Below are positions 1-7,721 of a DNA stretch of 21,833 nt, one piece after another (positions within the stretch are counted from its first letter, which is position 1; the number at the start of each line of letters is the position of its first letter). Origin of the DNA: CAZOSF01 sp964582415 (lineage in GTDB: Bacteria > Bacteroidota > Bacteroidia > Flavobacteriales > Flavobacteriaceae). The notes beneath the pieces are model-generated. The model worked only from the letters and a program-made list of their open reading frames with translations. It did not search any database and was not told the origin of the DNA. The stretch spans positions 1 through 21,833 of the forward strand of contig CAZOSF010000045.1 of the NCBI GenBank assembly GCA_964582415.1, read 5' to 3'. The position numbers and the translations under genes are program-made.

Positions 1-387
1 TGCAACCCTATCCCCGGTGATGATGTGTTCGGATTTATTACAGTAAATGATGGCATCAAAGTACATAAAAAGAATTGCCCTAATGCCTTGCAGTTACAAA
101 GCAATTACAATTACCGGATCATACCTGCTAAATGGATTGATTCGTCCCAACAAGAATTTAAGGCTACTTTGATGATTTCCGGAATTGATACGATTGGGTT
201 GGTAAACAGTGTGACAAAAGTGGTTTCCAACAACCTACACATCGATATGCGGAGTGTGCATTTTGATAGCAATGATGGTACCTTCACGGGCAAGATTGTT
301 GTGGTGGTAAAAAACAAAGCCATCTTGGATAACTTGGTGAAAAACCTGAAAAAAATAAACGGAATCGATAAAGTTACCCGACTATAA
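1..387 (+). CDS. RelA/SpoT-family (p)ppGpp synthetase/hydrolase, C-terminal part
   Basis: This is the 3' end of a bifunctional or synthetase-type RelA/SpoT protein, which makes or degrades the alarmone (p)ppGpp in the stringent response. The frame is open from base 1, so only the last 128 codons are present. Residues 1-29 (in window numbering) hold a CNPIPGD motif followed by GFIT, GIKVH and a Cys at 26, which is the zinc-finger/RIS regulatory module found before the C-terminal ACT domain. Residues about 47-128 form the ACT domain, with alternating hydrophobic strands around GLVNSVTKVV and a helix ending in KVTRL. The hydrolase, synthetase and TGS domains lie outside the window, so RelA and SpoT/Rsh cannot be told apart. 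The next gene, a Fur regulator, begins 23 bases after the stop. The family assignment is firm. Confidence 0.93.
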   Translation, partial: CNPIPGDDVFGFITVNDGIKVHKKNCPNALQLQSNYNYRIIPAKWIDSSQQEFKATLMISGIDTIGLVNSVTKVVSNNLHIDMRSVHFDSNDGTFTGKIVVVVKNKAILDNLVKNLKKINGIDKVTRL

Positions 388-392
388 TTGAG

Positions 393-400
393 TAACTTTG
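393..400 (+). promoter_or_regulatory. Candidate -7 element (TAACTTTG) for fur
   Basis: TAACTTTG matches the Bacteroidota -7 consensus TAnnTTTG exactly and lies 10 bases before the fur ATG. I see no TTTG/TTG at the usual 19-21 base distance upstream, so it may be a weak internal promoter or chance. If used, the fur leader would be only a few bases long. Confidence 0.35.
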
Positions 401-410
401 CTCCTTTGTT

Positions 411-863
411 ATGAGTGCAAAAACCGAAAGCAATAATCAAGCCATCGTAAAGCAGGTTTTCACCGATTTCCTTGAAGAAAAAGGGCATCGGAAAACCCCT
501 GAGCGCTTTGCTATTTTGCAGGAAATCTACGAACACAACGATCATTTTGATATAGAATCCCTCTATATCAACATGAAGAACAAGAATTATCGTGTAAGTA
601 GGGCTACCCTATACAATACCATCGAATTATTGCTCGAATGTGGATTGGTTCGCAAGCATCAATTCGGTCAAAATCAAGCTCATTATGAAAAGTCCTATTT
701 CGATCGGCAACATGACCATGTTATCTTGAGTAACGGGGAAGTGATTGAGTTTTGTGATCCTCGTATTCAGACTATTAAAAAAACCATCGAAGAGGTATTC
801 GATATTGAAATTACCAAACATTCATTGTATTTCTACGGAAAACGAAAAAATTCCGAAAAATAA
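411..863 (+). CDS. fur: Fur-family metal-responsive transcriptional regulator
   Basis: A 150-residue DNA-binding regulator of the Fur superfamily, which senses a metal ion and represses or activates target genes. The N-terminal winged helix includes KGHRKTPERFAIL (24-36) and the recognition helix region VSRATLYNTIELL (62-74). The dimerization half carries H101-D-H103, E113, D116 and H137, which match positions used for metal binding in Fur/PerR proteins. The two CxxC zinc motifs found in many Fur proteins are absent: the segment after HDH reads VILSNGEVIEF, and the only cysteines are C77 and C115. This form is, as I recall, common in Flavobacteriia. Which metal it senses (Fe, Zn, Mn or peroxide-sensitive Fe) cannot be read from the sequence. 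It is followed after 8 bases by purA and is probably co-transcribed with it. Confidence 0.92.
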   Translation: MSAKTESNNQAIVKQVFTDFLEEKGHRKTPERFAILQEIYEHNDHFDIESLYINMKNKNYRVSRATLYNTIELLLECGLVRKHQFGQNQAHYEKSYFDRQHDHVILSNGEVIEFCDPRIQTIKKTIEEVFDIEITKHSLYFYGKRKNSEK

Positions 864-871
864 CCAACCAT

Positions 872-2143
872 ATGGCAGTAGATTTACTCTTGGGGCTCCA
901 GTGGGGAGACGAAGGAAAGGGAAAAATTGTTGATGTACTAACCAAAAACTACGATATCATTGCTCGCTTCCAAGGAGGCCCCAATGCAGGACACACCTTG
1001 GAATTCGATGGCATAAAACACGTTTTACATACCATCCCCAGTGGTATTTTCCATGAGAATGCGATTAATCTGGTGGGGAATGGCGTGGTGATCGATCCCG
1101 TTATCTTCAAGCGTGAATTGGATAACCTAAAAAAGTTTAATATCGATTTTAAGAAGAAGCTGGTTATTTCAAGAAAGGCACACCTCATCCTTCCAACCCA
1201 TCGTTTGTTGGATGCAGCCAGTGAAGCTTCCAAAGGCAAGGCCAAGATCGGCTCGACCCTTAAGGGAATCGGACCAACCTACATGGACAAAACCGGTAGA
1301 AATGGAATTCGTGTTGGGGATACGGAAATGAGCGATTGGAAAGAGAAATACCGTGCCCTTGCCAACAAGCACGAAGCGATGATTAAGTTTTATGATGTTG
1401 ATATTCAATACAATCTAGACGAATTGGAAGCAGAGTTTTTCGATGCTATTAAAACCCTGCAATCCTTGACCTTCATCGATAGCGAAGAATACCTTCACCA
1501 AGCTCAGAAAGAAGGAAAAACCATTTTGGCCGAAGGAGCTCAAGGTTCCTTGTTGGATATCGATTTTGGAACGTATCCTTATGTGACTTCGTCCAACACT
1601 ACAGCGGCAGGAGCCTGTACTGGATTGGGAATTGCTCCCAATAAAATCAAGGAGGTATTCGGAATCTTTAAAGCGTATGCAACCCGCGTGGGTTCAGGCC
1701 CCTTCCCCACCGAATTGTTCGATGAAAATGGTGCCACCATGGGCCGTGTTGGACATGAATTTGGAGCCACCACAGGACGCCCACGACGTTGTGGATGGCT
1801 GGATTTAGTGGCGTTGAAATATGCCGTTCAGGTGAATGGGGTAACCCAGTTGATGATGATGAAAGGAGATGTTCTAAGTGGTTTCCCTACTTTGAAGGTA
1901 TGTACTGCCTACAAGTACAAAGGCGAAACTATTACACATCTTCCCTACAACATCGAAGAGGAAAATGTAACCCCCGTTTATACCGAATTACCTGGATGGA
2001 AGGAAGACCTCACCAAAATGACTGAGGCTTCCCAACTCCCCAAGGAATTGAACGCCTATATCGAATTTTTGGAGAAAGAATTGGAAGTACCCATCAAAAT
2101 TGTATCGGTAGGACCCGATAGAAAACAAACCATCCATCGTTAG
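872..2143 (+). CDS. purA: Adenylosuccinate synthetase
   Basis: This cytoplasmic enzyme joins IMP and aspartate using GTP to make adenylosuccinate, the first committed step from IMP to AMP. The 423-residue length is normal for the family. The N-terminal P-loop-like motif GDEGKGK is at residues 12-18, with the catalytic Asp13, and GGPNAGHT follows with the catalytic His41. Further family signatures are KGIGPTY, the EGAQGSLLDIDFGTYPYVTSSN block, the ATTGRPRRCGW loop and the C-terminal VGPDRKQT nucleotide-binding segment. The ATG start is 8 bases after the fur stop, so the two are probably one transcript. PurA from other bacteria is inhibited by ppGpp, so its place just downstream of a RelA/SpoT gene fits functionally, though that link is inference. 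Confidence 0.98.
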   Translation: MAVDLLLGLQWGDEGKGKIVDVLTKNYDIIARFQGGPNAGHTLEFDGIKHVLHTIPSGIFHENAINLVGNGVVIDPVIFKRELDNLKKFNIDFKKKLVISRKAHLILPTHRLLDAASEASKGKAKIGSTLKGIGPTYMDKTGRNGIRVGDTEMSDWKEKYRALANKHEAMIKFYDVDIQYNLDELEAEFFDAIKTLQSLTFIDSEEYLHQAQKEGKTILAEGAQGSLLDIDFGTYPYVTSSNTTAAGACTGLGIAPNKIKEVFGIFKAYATRVGSGPFPTELFDENGATMGRVGHEFGATTGRPRRCGWLDLVALKYAVQVNGVTQLMMMKGDVLSGFPTLKVCTAYKYKGETITHLPYNIEEENVTPVYTELPGWKEDLTKMTEASQLPKELNAYIEFLEKELEVPIKIVSVGPDRKQTIHR

Positions 2144-2190
2144 GATACGATTCTCGGGATATTTCCGTTTCCCAAGTACAAATTAGAATT

Positions 2191-3942
2191 GTGAACAGAG
2201 CGCATTACATACTAGCCGTAGTTTTTTTCTTGGTATATGGGCTGGGGGCTGCTCAGGTTACTATTATCGATTCCACGAAGACGACAAAGGTCACGGTAAA
2301 ATCAGGGTATTTTGAAAAGAAACCGGAATTTCCCGAGGCAGTAATTTATACGCGGGACAACACAGGACAGGTATTTATCGTACATGAAGGGGTGGAAATG
2401 TGGTGCGATCAAGCCTTTGTATATTTCAAGGACAATTTTGTAAAAGCCTACGGAAATGTCCGCATCAATCAAGGGGATACCGTAAGCATGCGAAGTAAAT
2501 ATGCAGAATACAACGGCAACACTTCCTTTGCATTCGCTGCAGGTGACGTGGTCCTGACGGAACCGAAAACCTCCTTAAGGACAGATACCCTGTATTTCGA
2601 TCGTAAAAAACAGCAGGCCTATTATCGTACAGGAGGAACCGTTCGCGATACAGCGAGTACGCTAACCAGTAGAATTGGTCGGTATTATGCCGAATCAAAA
2701 AAGTATCAGTTCCTTTCGAACGTAAAGATTGTTAACCCAAAATACACGCTAAGTTCTCCCCAATTGGATTTTTATTCCGAGTCGGGCATTGCCTATCTCT
2801 ATGGAAAATCGACAATTGAGAGCGAAACCAGTACCGTATACTGTGAGAGGGGTTTTTACAACACCCGAAGCAACACTGGGTATTTTGTAAAAAACTCTAG
2901 GGTAGATTATAACAACCGAATATTGTACGGTGACAGTATTTATTTTGATCGGTCCCGCGGTTTTGCCTCTGCGACCAACAACATTAAAGTCATTGACACC
3001 CTTAACAAAAGTATCATAAGAGGGCATTATGCAGAGGTCTATCGTGATCAAGATTCTGTCTTTATCACAAAAAGGGCATTAGCGATAACGTTACAAGAAA
3101 ATGATTCGGTGTACGTACATGCCGACACCATTCGTATAACGGGCAAACCAGAAAACCGTATCATCAAGGCCTTTTACCAAGCCCGAATGTTTAAAAGAGG
3201 AACCGATAGTACACAAGCCACAAGTGGGAAGTGCGATTCGATATTTTTGGATGAAAAACAAGGCCTGACCAAACTGATTACCCGTCCCGTCCTATGGAGC
3301 GGGGAAAATCAAATGACAGGCGATACCATCCATCTCATCAACAACAAAGAAACCGATCAGCTGGATTCACTCAAGGTTTTCAACAATGCCTTTCTCATTC
3401 AAAAGGACAGCTTGGGATACAATCAAGTTACCGGCGAACGCCTTATCGGTTTGTTTACCAACAACGAATTGGATACGGTCGATCTGATTAAAAATACCCA
3501 AGTGATTTACTATTCTCGAAACGACAAAGGCGAATTGGTGGGAATCAACAACACGGTCTCCAGTTCCATACAAATGTACTTGGAAAACCAAAAAATTGTG
3601 GGTATTCGATTCTTGAAAAAAGTTCCGGGAAAGGTGTACCCGCCTTCAGAGTTTCCTGAAAATGCAAGGTTACTTCCAGGTTTTGAATGGCGTGGGGAGG
3701 AACGTCTTCTAGTGGTTGAAGATTTATTTAAGGGCAAGCCGTATCCAGTCTTGCCAAAAATCACCGGAATTCCTCTACCAGAAGATGAAGGACTCTTCTT
3801 TGATGATGAAAATGTAGATGAAATCGATCTGCCAGAGGCGTCCAAACTGAAGCCAGAAGATTTAAAAAATAGAGATTCGGATCCACGATTCGAAACGACA
3901 AAGAAATCAGATTCCCTGCAAATTAAGAAGGAGCAAGATTGA
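2191..3942 (+). CDS. OstA-like protein (LptA/OstA_2 family), exported
   Basis: A 583-residue exported protein of the OstA-like group, related to the LptA/LptD N-terminal jellyroll that carries lipopolysaccharide across the periplasm. It starts with GTG, followed by a clear signal peptide (residues 1-22: NRAHY, then the hydrophobic ILAVVFFLVYGLGA, cleavage expected after AQ or nearby). The body is built of repeating short beta strands with phrases such as VYFKDNFVKAYGNVRINQGDT, SRIGRYY and GKSTIESET, as expected for stacked OstA modules. The C-terminus (about 520-583) is acidic and charged and probably disordered. No outer membrane beta-barrel domain is visible, so this is not a complete LptD. 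It ends two bases before the aminotransferase ATG. A role in LPS transport is inferred from family membership only. Confidence 0.85.
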   Translation: MNRAHYILAVVFFLVYGLGAAQVTIIDSTKTTKVTVKSGYFEKKPEFPEAVIYTRDNTGQVFIVHEGVEMWCDQAFVYFKDNFVKAYGNVRINQGDTVSMRSKYAEYNGNTSFAFAAGDVVLTEPKTSLRTDTLYFDRKKQQAYYRTGGTVRDTASTLTSRIGRYYAESKKYQFLSNVKIVNPKYTLSSPQLDFYSESGIAYLYGKSTIESETSTVYCERGFYNTRSNTGYFVKNSRVDYNNRILYGDSIYFDRSRGFASATNNIKVIDTLNKSIIRGHYAEVYRDQDSVFITKRALAITLQENDSVYVHADTIRITGKPENRIIKAFYQARMFKRGTDSTQATSGKCDSIFLDEKQGLTKLITRPVLWSGENQMTGDTIHLINNKETDQLDSLKVFNNAFLIQKDSLGYNQVTGERLIGLFTNNELDTVDLIKNTQVIYYSRNDKGELVGINNTVSSSIQMYLENQKIVGIRFLKKVPGKVYPPSEFPENARLLPGFEWRGEERLLVVEDLFKGKPYPVLPKITGIPLPEDEGLFFDDENVDEIDLPEASKLKPEDLKNRDSDPRFETTKKSDSLQIKKEQD

Positions 3943-3944
3943 TC

Positions 3945-5135
3945 ATGTTGAAGGACTTTTTCAAATATCAGGCACAGACTACCTCACACCCACTAGGCAT
4001 GGAGGTTTCCCATGCGAAGGGAAGTTATATCTATGATATCGAGGGAAACGCGCATTTAGATTTTGTTGCGGGAGTATCTGCCTGTACCCTCGGCCATTCC
4101 CACCCAGCCATTGTCAAAGCGGTACAGGAGCAAATGGCATCCTACGCCCATGTTATGGTGTACGGAGAATATGCTCAAGGGCCTGCGGTGGAATTGACTA
4201 AACTTTTAGCGGAACAATTGCCGGATCCACTGGAAACTACTTATTTGGTGAACAGCGGTACGGAAGCTATTGAAGCGGCACTGAAGTTGGCAAGAAGGGC
4301 CACCGGACGTACAGAATTAATCTTCGCTCACAATGCGTATCACGGAAATACCATGGGAAGCATGAGCGTAATGGATTATGAAGAGCGCAAAAAGCCCTTC
4401 GAGCCATTGATCCCAGACTGTCATTCCATCCGCTTCAATAATGAAGAAGATTTAGAAAAAATCACTGAACAAACAGCCGGAGTCATATTGGAAACCATTC
4501 AAGGAGGGGCGGGATTCATTCTTCCAAAAGATGACTATCTGAAAAAGGTGAAAGCACGCTGTGAAGAAGTAGGAGCCCTTTTAATTCTGGATGAAATCCA
4601 ACCCGGATTCGGGCGAACAGGAAAATTGTTCGGTTTTCAAAATTTCGACGTAATTCCTGATATCGTCGTCATGGGAAAAGGTATGGGCGGTGGACTTCCC
4701 ATCGGAGCATTAACGGCTTCTCACGAACTCATGTCACTATTTAAGGAAAATCCAAAACTGGGACATATCACAACTTTCGGGGGCAATCCGGTTATCGCAG
4801 CTGCGGCACTGGCTACTTTAAAAGCCCTAATCTCAACGCAACTAATACAGGAAACCTTAATCAAAGAGCAACATCTTCGAAAGCTCTTGAAACACCCTCT
4901 TATTACTGAAATTCGAGGTAAGGGGCTCATGCTTGCAGCAATCACAGCATCGGAAGAAATTACCAACCAAATCATCTTGGAATGCCAAAAGCAGGGACTC
5001 ATCCTGTTTTGGTTACTTTTTGAGACAAGAGCCATTCGAATGACCCCTCCCTTGACCATTTCCCTAGAAGAAATCGAAAAAGCCTGTGCCATCATGACAG
5101 GAGTCATGGATTCCATTTACTCTTCGAAATCTTAG
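3945..5135 (+). CDS. Class III PLP-dependent aminotransferase (acetylornithine/4-aminobutyrate type)
   Basis: A 396-residue pyridoxal-phosphate enzyme of fold type I, class III, related to acetylornithine, ornithine and 4-aminobutyrate aminotransferases. Visible signatures are NSGTEA (103-108, phosphate-binding cup), AYHGNTMG, ILDEIQPGFGRTG with Asp216 contacting the PLP pyridine nitrogen, and MGKGMGGGLPIGA with the Schiff-base Lys245, then TFGGNPV. I chose the ATG at 3945; a TTG two codons upstream would overlap the end of the OstA-like gene and adds nothing. An AAGGAG-like stretch lies just upstream. The substrate is uncertain: there are no arginine-biosynthesis genes beside it, and the surrounding genes are envelope-related, so I do not name it argD. 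It closes a tight pair with the OstA-like gene. Confidence 0.9.
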   Translation: MLKDFFKYQAQTTSHPLGMEVSHAKGSYIYDIEGNAHLDFVAGVSACTLGHSHPAIVKAVQEQMASYAHVMVYGEYAQGPAVELTKLLAEQLPDPLETTYLVNSGTEAIEAALKLARRATGRTELIFAHNAYHGNTMGSMSVMDYEERKKPFEPLIPDCHSIRFNNEEDLEKITEQTAGVILETIQGGAGFILPKDDYLKKVKARCEEVGALLILDEIQPGFGRTGKLFGFQNFDVIPDIVVMGKGMGGGLPIGALTASHELMSLFKENPKLGHITTFGGNPVIAAAALATLKALISTQLIQETLIKEQHLRKLLKHPLITEIRGKGLMLAAITASEEITNQIILECQKQGLILFWLLFETRAIRMTPPLTISLEEIEKACAIMTGVMDSIYSSKS

Positions 5136-5216
5136 CCAACTCCCTCTCCAACAAGCCAATAAGCGCCCGCACCATTGTGTTGATAAGCTTGTTAAAAACA
5201 AAAAGGGCACAACAAT

Positions 5217-5245
5217 TGAAGTGCTCCTATCATTAGTATATTTAA
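5217..5245 (+). promoter_or_regulatory. Candidate promoter for the TPR gene (TTG-N18-TATATTTA)
   Basis: A TTG at 5217-5219 is separated by 18 bases from TATATTTA at 5238-5245, one base off the Bacteroidota -7 consensus TAnnTTTG. The spacing fits flavobacterial promoters, and the start codon follows 23 bases later. The preceding intergenic stretch is the longest in the + strand block (133 bases), which supports a promoter here. Confidence 0.4.
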
Positions 5246-5268
5246 TTATGAAAAGTTAACCCCTGCGT

Positions 5269-6669
5269 ATGCAACTAAGCCCTAACGAGCATAACAACTT
5301 CTCACTTTCCCGATTTGAATCCATGTTAAAAACCAATGATGTGTACTTCTTCGACTCCGAAGAATTCGAAGAAATCATTCATCATTATCTGGAAAACGGG
5401 AAGATGGCTCTAGCCAAGAAAGCGACCAAATTAGGTCTGGAACAACATCCTACTTCCATCAATTTAAAGCTATTCCAAGTGGAAATGCTCATCTTTGAGA
5501 ATCAACTGGACAAAGCGGAAGAATTATTGGATTCCTTATACCTATTGGATCAATTCAACGAGGAAATCTTCATCCAGAAGGCCAATATCATGTCGCGTCG
5601 CGACAACCACGAAAAGGCCATCAAATTATTGGAAAAAGCTTTAGAGATGACAGAAGATGAAGCCGATGTGCTTTCACTTCTCGGAATGGAGCACCTTTTC
5701 ATCGAAGATTATGAGAATGCGAAATACTACTTTATGCGCTGTTTGGAAGTAGATGAAGAAGACTATTCCGCCCTATATAATGTTATCTACTGTTTCGACT
5801 TTTTAGATCAACATGAAGAAGCTATTGGTTATTTGAATGATTTTCTGAATAAACATCCCTATTGCGAGGTCGCTTGGCATCAGGTTGGAAAACAATACTA
5901 TACCCTTAAGCACTACAAAAAAGCTTTGGCTTCCTACGATTTTGCCATCATTAGCGATGACCGTTTTATCGGGGCCTATTTGGAAAAAGGAAAAGTGCTA
6001 GAAAAACTCAAGGAATATGAACGGGCCATTGAAAGCTATACGATGACCCTAACATTGGATGACCCAACTTCCTTCGCCCTGTTGCGCATTGGTAAATGCT
6101 ATGAAAAAATGGGGAACGGTGAGATGGCCATTCAATTCTACAACAAGTGTGTGGAAGAAGATGCTTTGTTGGATAAAGGTTGGATCGCCATTACCGATTT
6201 TTATTATCGAAAGAAAAATTTCCAAAAGGCACTGTATTACATTGAAAAAGCTATCAATATCGACAGCGAAAATGTATTGTACTGGAAACGGTATGCCAAA
6301 ATCAATAAACGTCTGAATTTTTACGAAGAGGCCGAACACGGATTTCGTCGTTCCATCGAATTGGGCAATTACGAAATGGAAACCTGGCTTTCGCGTTGCG
6401 ATATTCTTATTCAATTAGGGGAATTTAATGCCGCCATCAACAATTTATTGCAAGCCTGTGAATTCTATCCAGAAAATGCAGAGATAGAATACCGTTTGGG
6501 TGGCTTATATTATTTGCTCTCTGAAAACAACAAAGGAGAATTTCACCTGAAAAACGCCTTGAATCTCGATCCTGATTTTACCCTAATTGTGGAGGAACTT
6601 TTTCCGACAGTTTTCGCCAAGAAGATGGTGCAGGAATTAATTGGCAATCATCAAAATCCTTCGGTTTAA
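5269..6669 (+). CDS. Tetratricopeptide repeat (TPR) protein
   Basis: A 466-residue soluble protein made almost entirely of TPR helical repeats, which act as scaffolds for protein-protein contacts. From about residue 45 to 450 there are roughly twelve 34-residue units with the usual pattern of G/A, Y and P positions, for example HEKAIKLLEKALEM, YENAKYYFMRCLEVD, YKKALASYDFAI, YERAIESYTMTLTLD, FQKALYYIEKAINID and FYEEAEHGFRRSIELG. There is no signal peptide or membrane segment, and the protein is acidic, so it is probably cytoplasmic. I know of no assigned function. It is preceded by a likely promoter and followed 34 bases later by the first DUF368 gene, so it may share a transcript with the polyprenyl-phosphate transport candidates. 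Confidence 0.9.
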   Translation: MQLSPNEHNNFSLSRFESMLKTNDVYFFDSEEFEEIIHHYLENGKMALAKKATKLGLEQHPTSINLKLFQVEMLIFENQLDKAEELLDSLYLLDQFNEEIFIQKANIMSRRDNHEKAIKLLEKALEMTEDEADVLSLLGMEHLFIEDYENAKYYFMRCLEVDEEDYSALYNVIYCFDFLDQHEEAIGYLNDFLNKHPYCEVAWHQVGKQYYTLKHYKKALASYDFAIISDDRFIGAYLEKGKVLEKLKEYERAIESYTMTLTLDDPTSFALLRIGKCYEKMGNGEMAIQFYNKCVEEDALLDKGWIAITDFYYRKKNFQKALYYIEKAINIDSENVLYWKRYAKINKRLNFYEEAEHGFRRSIELGNYEMETWLSRCDILIQLGEFNAAINNLLQACEFYPENAEIEYRLGGLYYLLSENNKGEFHLKNALNLDPDFTLIVEELFPTVFAKKMVQELIGNHQNPSV

Positions 6670-6675
6670 ATTCTT

Positions 6676-6683
6676 TATTTTTG
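6676..6683 (+). promoter_or_regulatory. Candidate -7 element (TATTTTTG) for the DUF368 pair
   Basis: TATTTTTG is an exact TAnnTTTG match located between the TPR stop and the DUF368 ATG, 20 bases before the start. No clear -33 TTTG is seen at the normal distance, so activity is uncertain. Confidence 0.35.
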
Positions 6684-6703
6684 GGGCTAATTGAAGTCAA
6701 TCG

Positions 6704-7720
6704 ATGCAGTCCCGAACATTTTCCCAATACTTAATTATCGGATTGAAAGGGGTTGCCATGGGGGCAGCCGATGCAGTACCTGGCGTATCTGGAGGTACCA
6801 TCGCTTTTATTTCCGGGATTTATGAAGAACTGGTCACCACAATCAGTTCCATCGATTTTTCACTCCTCAAAACACTAAAAAACAAAGGGGTTAAAGCCTT
6901 CTGGCAACAACTGAATGGTAGTTTTTTGGTAGCGCTTTTGACGGGTATTTTGTTGAGCTTTGTCACGTTCATGCGCGTGGCAAAATACCTTATCGAAAAC
7001 CAACCTGTACTCATTTGGTCCTTCTTCTTTGGGTTGATTCTGGCCAGTATTATTTATGTTGCAAAACAAATCAATCGGTGGCGTATAAGTACGATCATCT
7101 CTTTAATAGTGGGAACCCTAGCCGCCTATTACATCACTACCCTCCCCAGTTTAGGTTCGAACGATACTTCCTACTTTCTGTTTTTTGCAGGAGCCTTGGC
7201 TATTTGCGCCATGATTTTGCCAGGTATTTCGGGTTCTTTTATTTTGGTCATTTTAGGCGCCTATAAAACCCTAAGTGATGCTTTGCATGATTTTAATTTT
7301 CAACGCATTGCGATTTTTGCTGGAGGCGCCGTCATTGGCTTGTTAAGTTTCAGTCGACTACTAAAATGGCTGTTTAAAAACTACGAAAACACTACCTTAG
7401 CACTGCTCACTGGATTTATTGTGGGTAGTCTGAATAAAATTTGGCCTTGGAAACACACCCTTTCGGTGTATTCCAAGGAACTAGGAACCAACCTCCCTTT
7501 TTCCGAAGTATCCGAATTGGGAACCTTATCAGTCTATCAGAAGTCCGTACAAGACTTCGAAAGTTATAAAACCGCTGTCGAGCAAAGTGTTAGTCCATCT
7601 GCCTACCAGTCCTTGAATGGCGGTATGGATCCCCAACTGACCACCGCAATACTATTAATGATTGTAGGATTCCTAACCATTTTTCTTTTGGAATGGACCG
7701 CAAAACTGAAAAAGGAATGA
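6704..7720 (+). CDS. DUF368 membrane protein, candidate undecaprenyl-phosphate translocase (PopT type), copy 1
   Basis: A 338-residue polytopic inner membrane protein of the DUF368 family. Members of this family (PopT) and of the DedA family (UptA) were shown to return undecaprenyl phosphate to the cytoplasmic face, where the lipid carrier is reused for peptidoglycan and O-antigen precursors. The N-terminus has the family signature KGVAMGAADAVPGVSGGT (PGVSGG at 26-31), and a second related motif, LPGISGS, begins at P173, giving the two-fold internal repeat expected of the fold. About eight or nine hydrophobic segments lie along the chain. The C-terminal loop between TM segments (about 245-305) is polar. 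It is followed by a paralogue after one base, so the two are certainly co-transcribed. The biochemical role of this copy is inferred from the family. Confidence 0.92.
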   Translation: MQSRTFSQYLIIGLKGVAMGAADAVPGVSGGTIAFISGIYEELVTTISSIDFSLLKTLKNKGVKAFWQQLNGSFLVALLTGILLSFVTFMRVAKYLIENQPVLIWSFFFGLILASIIYVAKQINRWRISTIISLIVGTLAAYYITTLPSLGSNDTSYFLFFAGALAICAMILPGISGSFILVILGAYKTLSDALHDFNFQRIAIFAGGAVIGLLSFSRLLKWLFKNYENTTLALLTGFIVGSLNKIWPWKHTLSVYSKELGTNLPFSEVSELGTLSVYQKSVQDFESYKTAVEQSVSPSAYQSLNGGMDPQLTTAILLMIVGFLTIFLLEWTAKLKKE

Positions 7721-7721
7721 A

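Noticed and set aside
111..545. Long antisense frame across the RelA/SpoT and fur genes
   Set aside because: It is the complement of two well-identified genes and has no recognisable domain.
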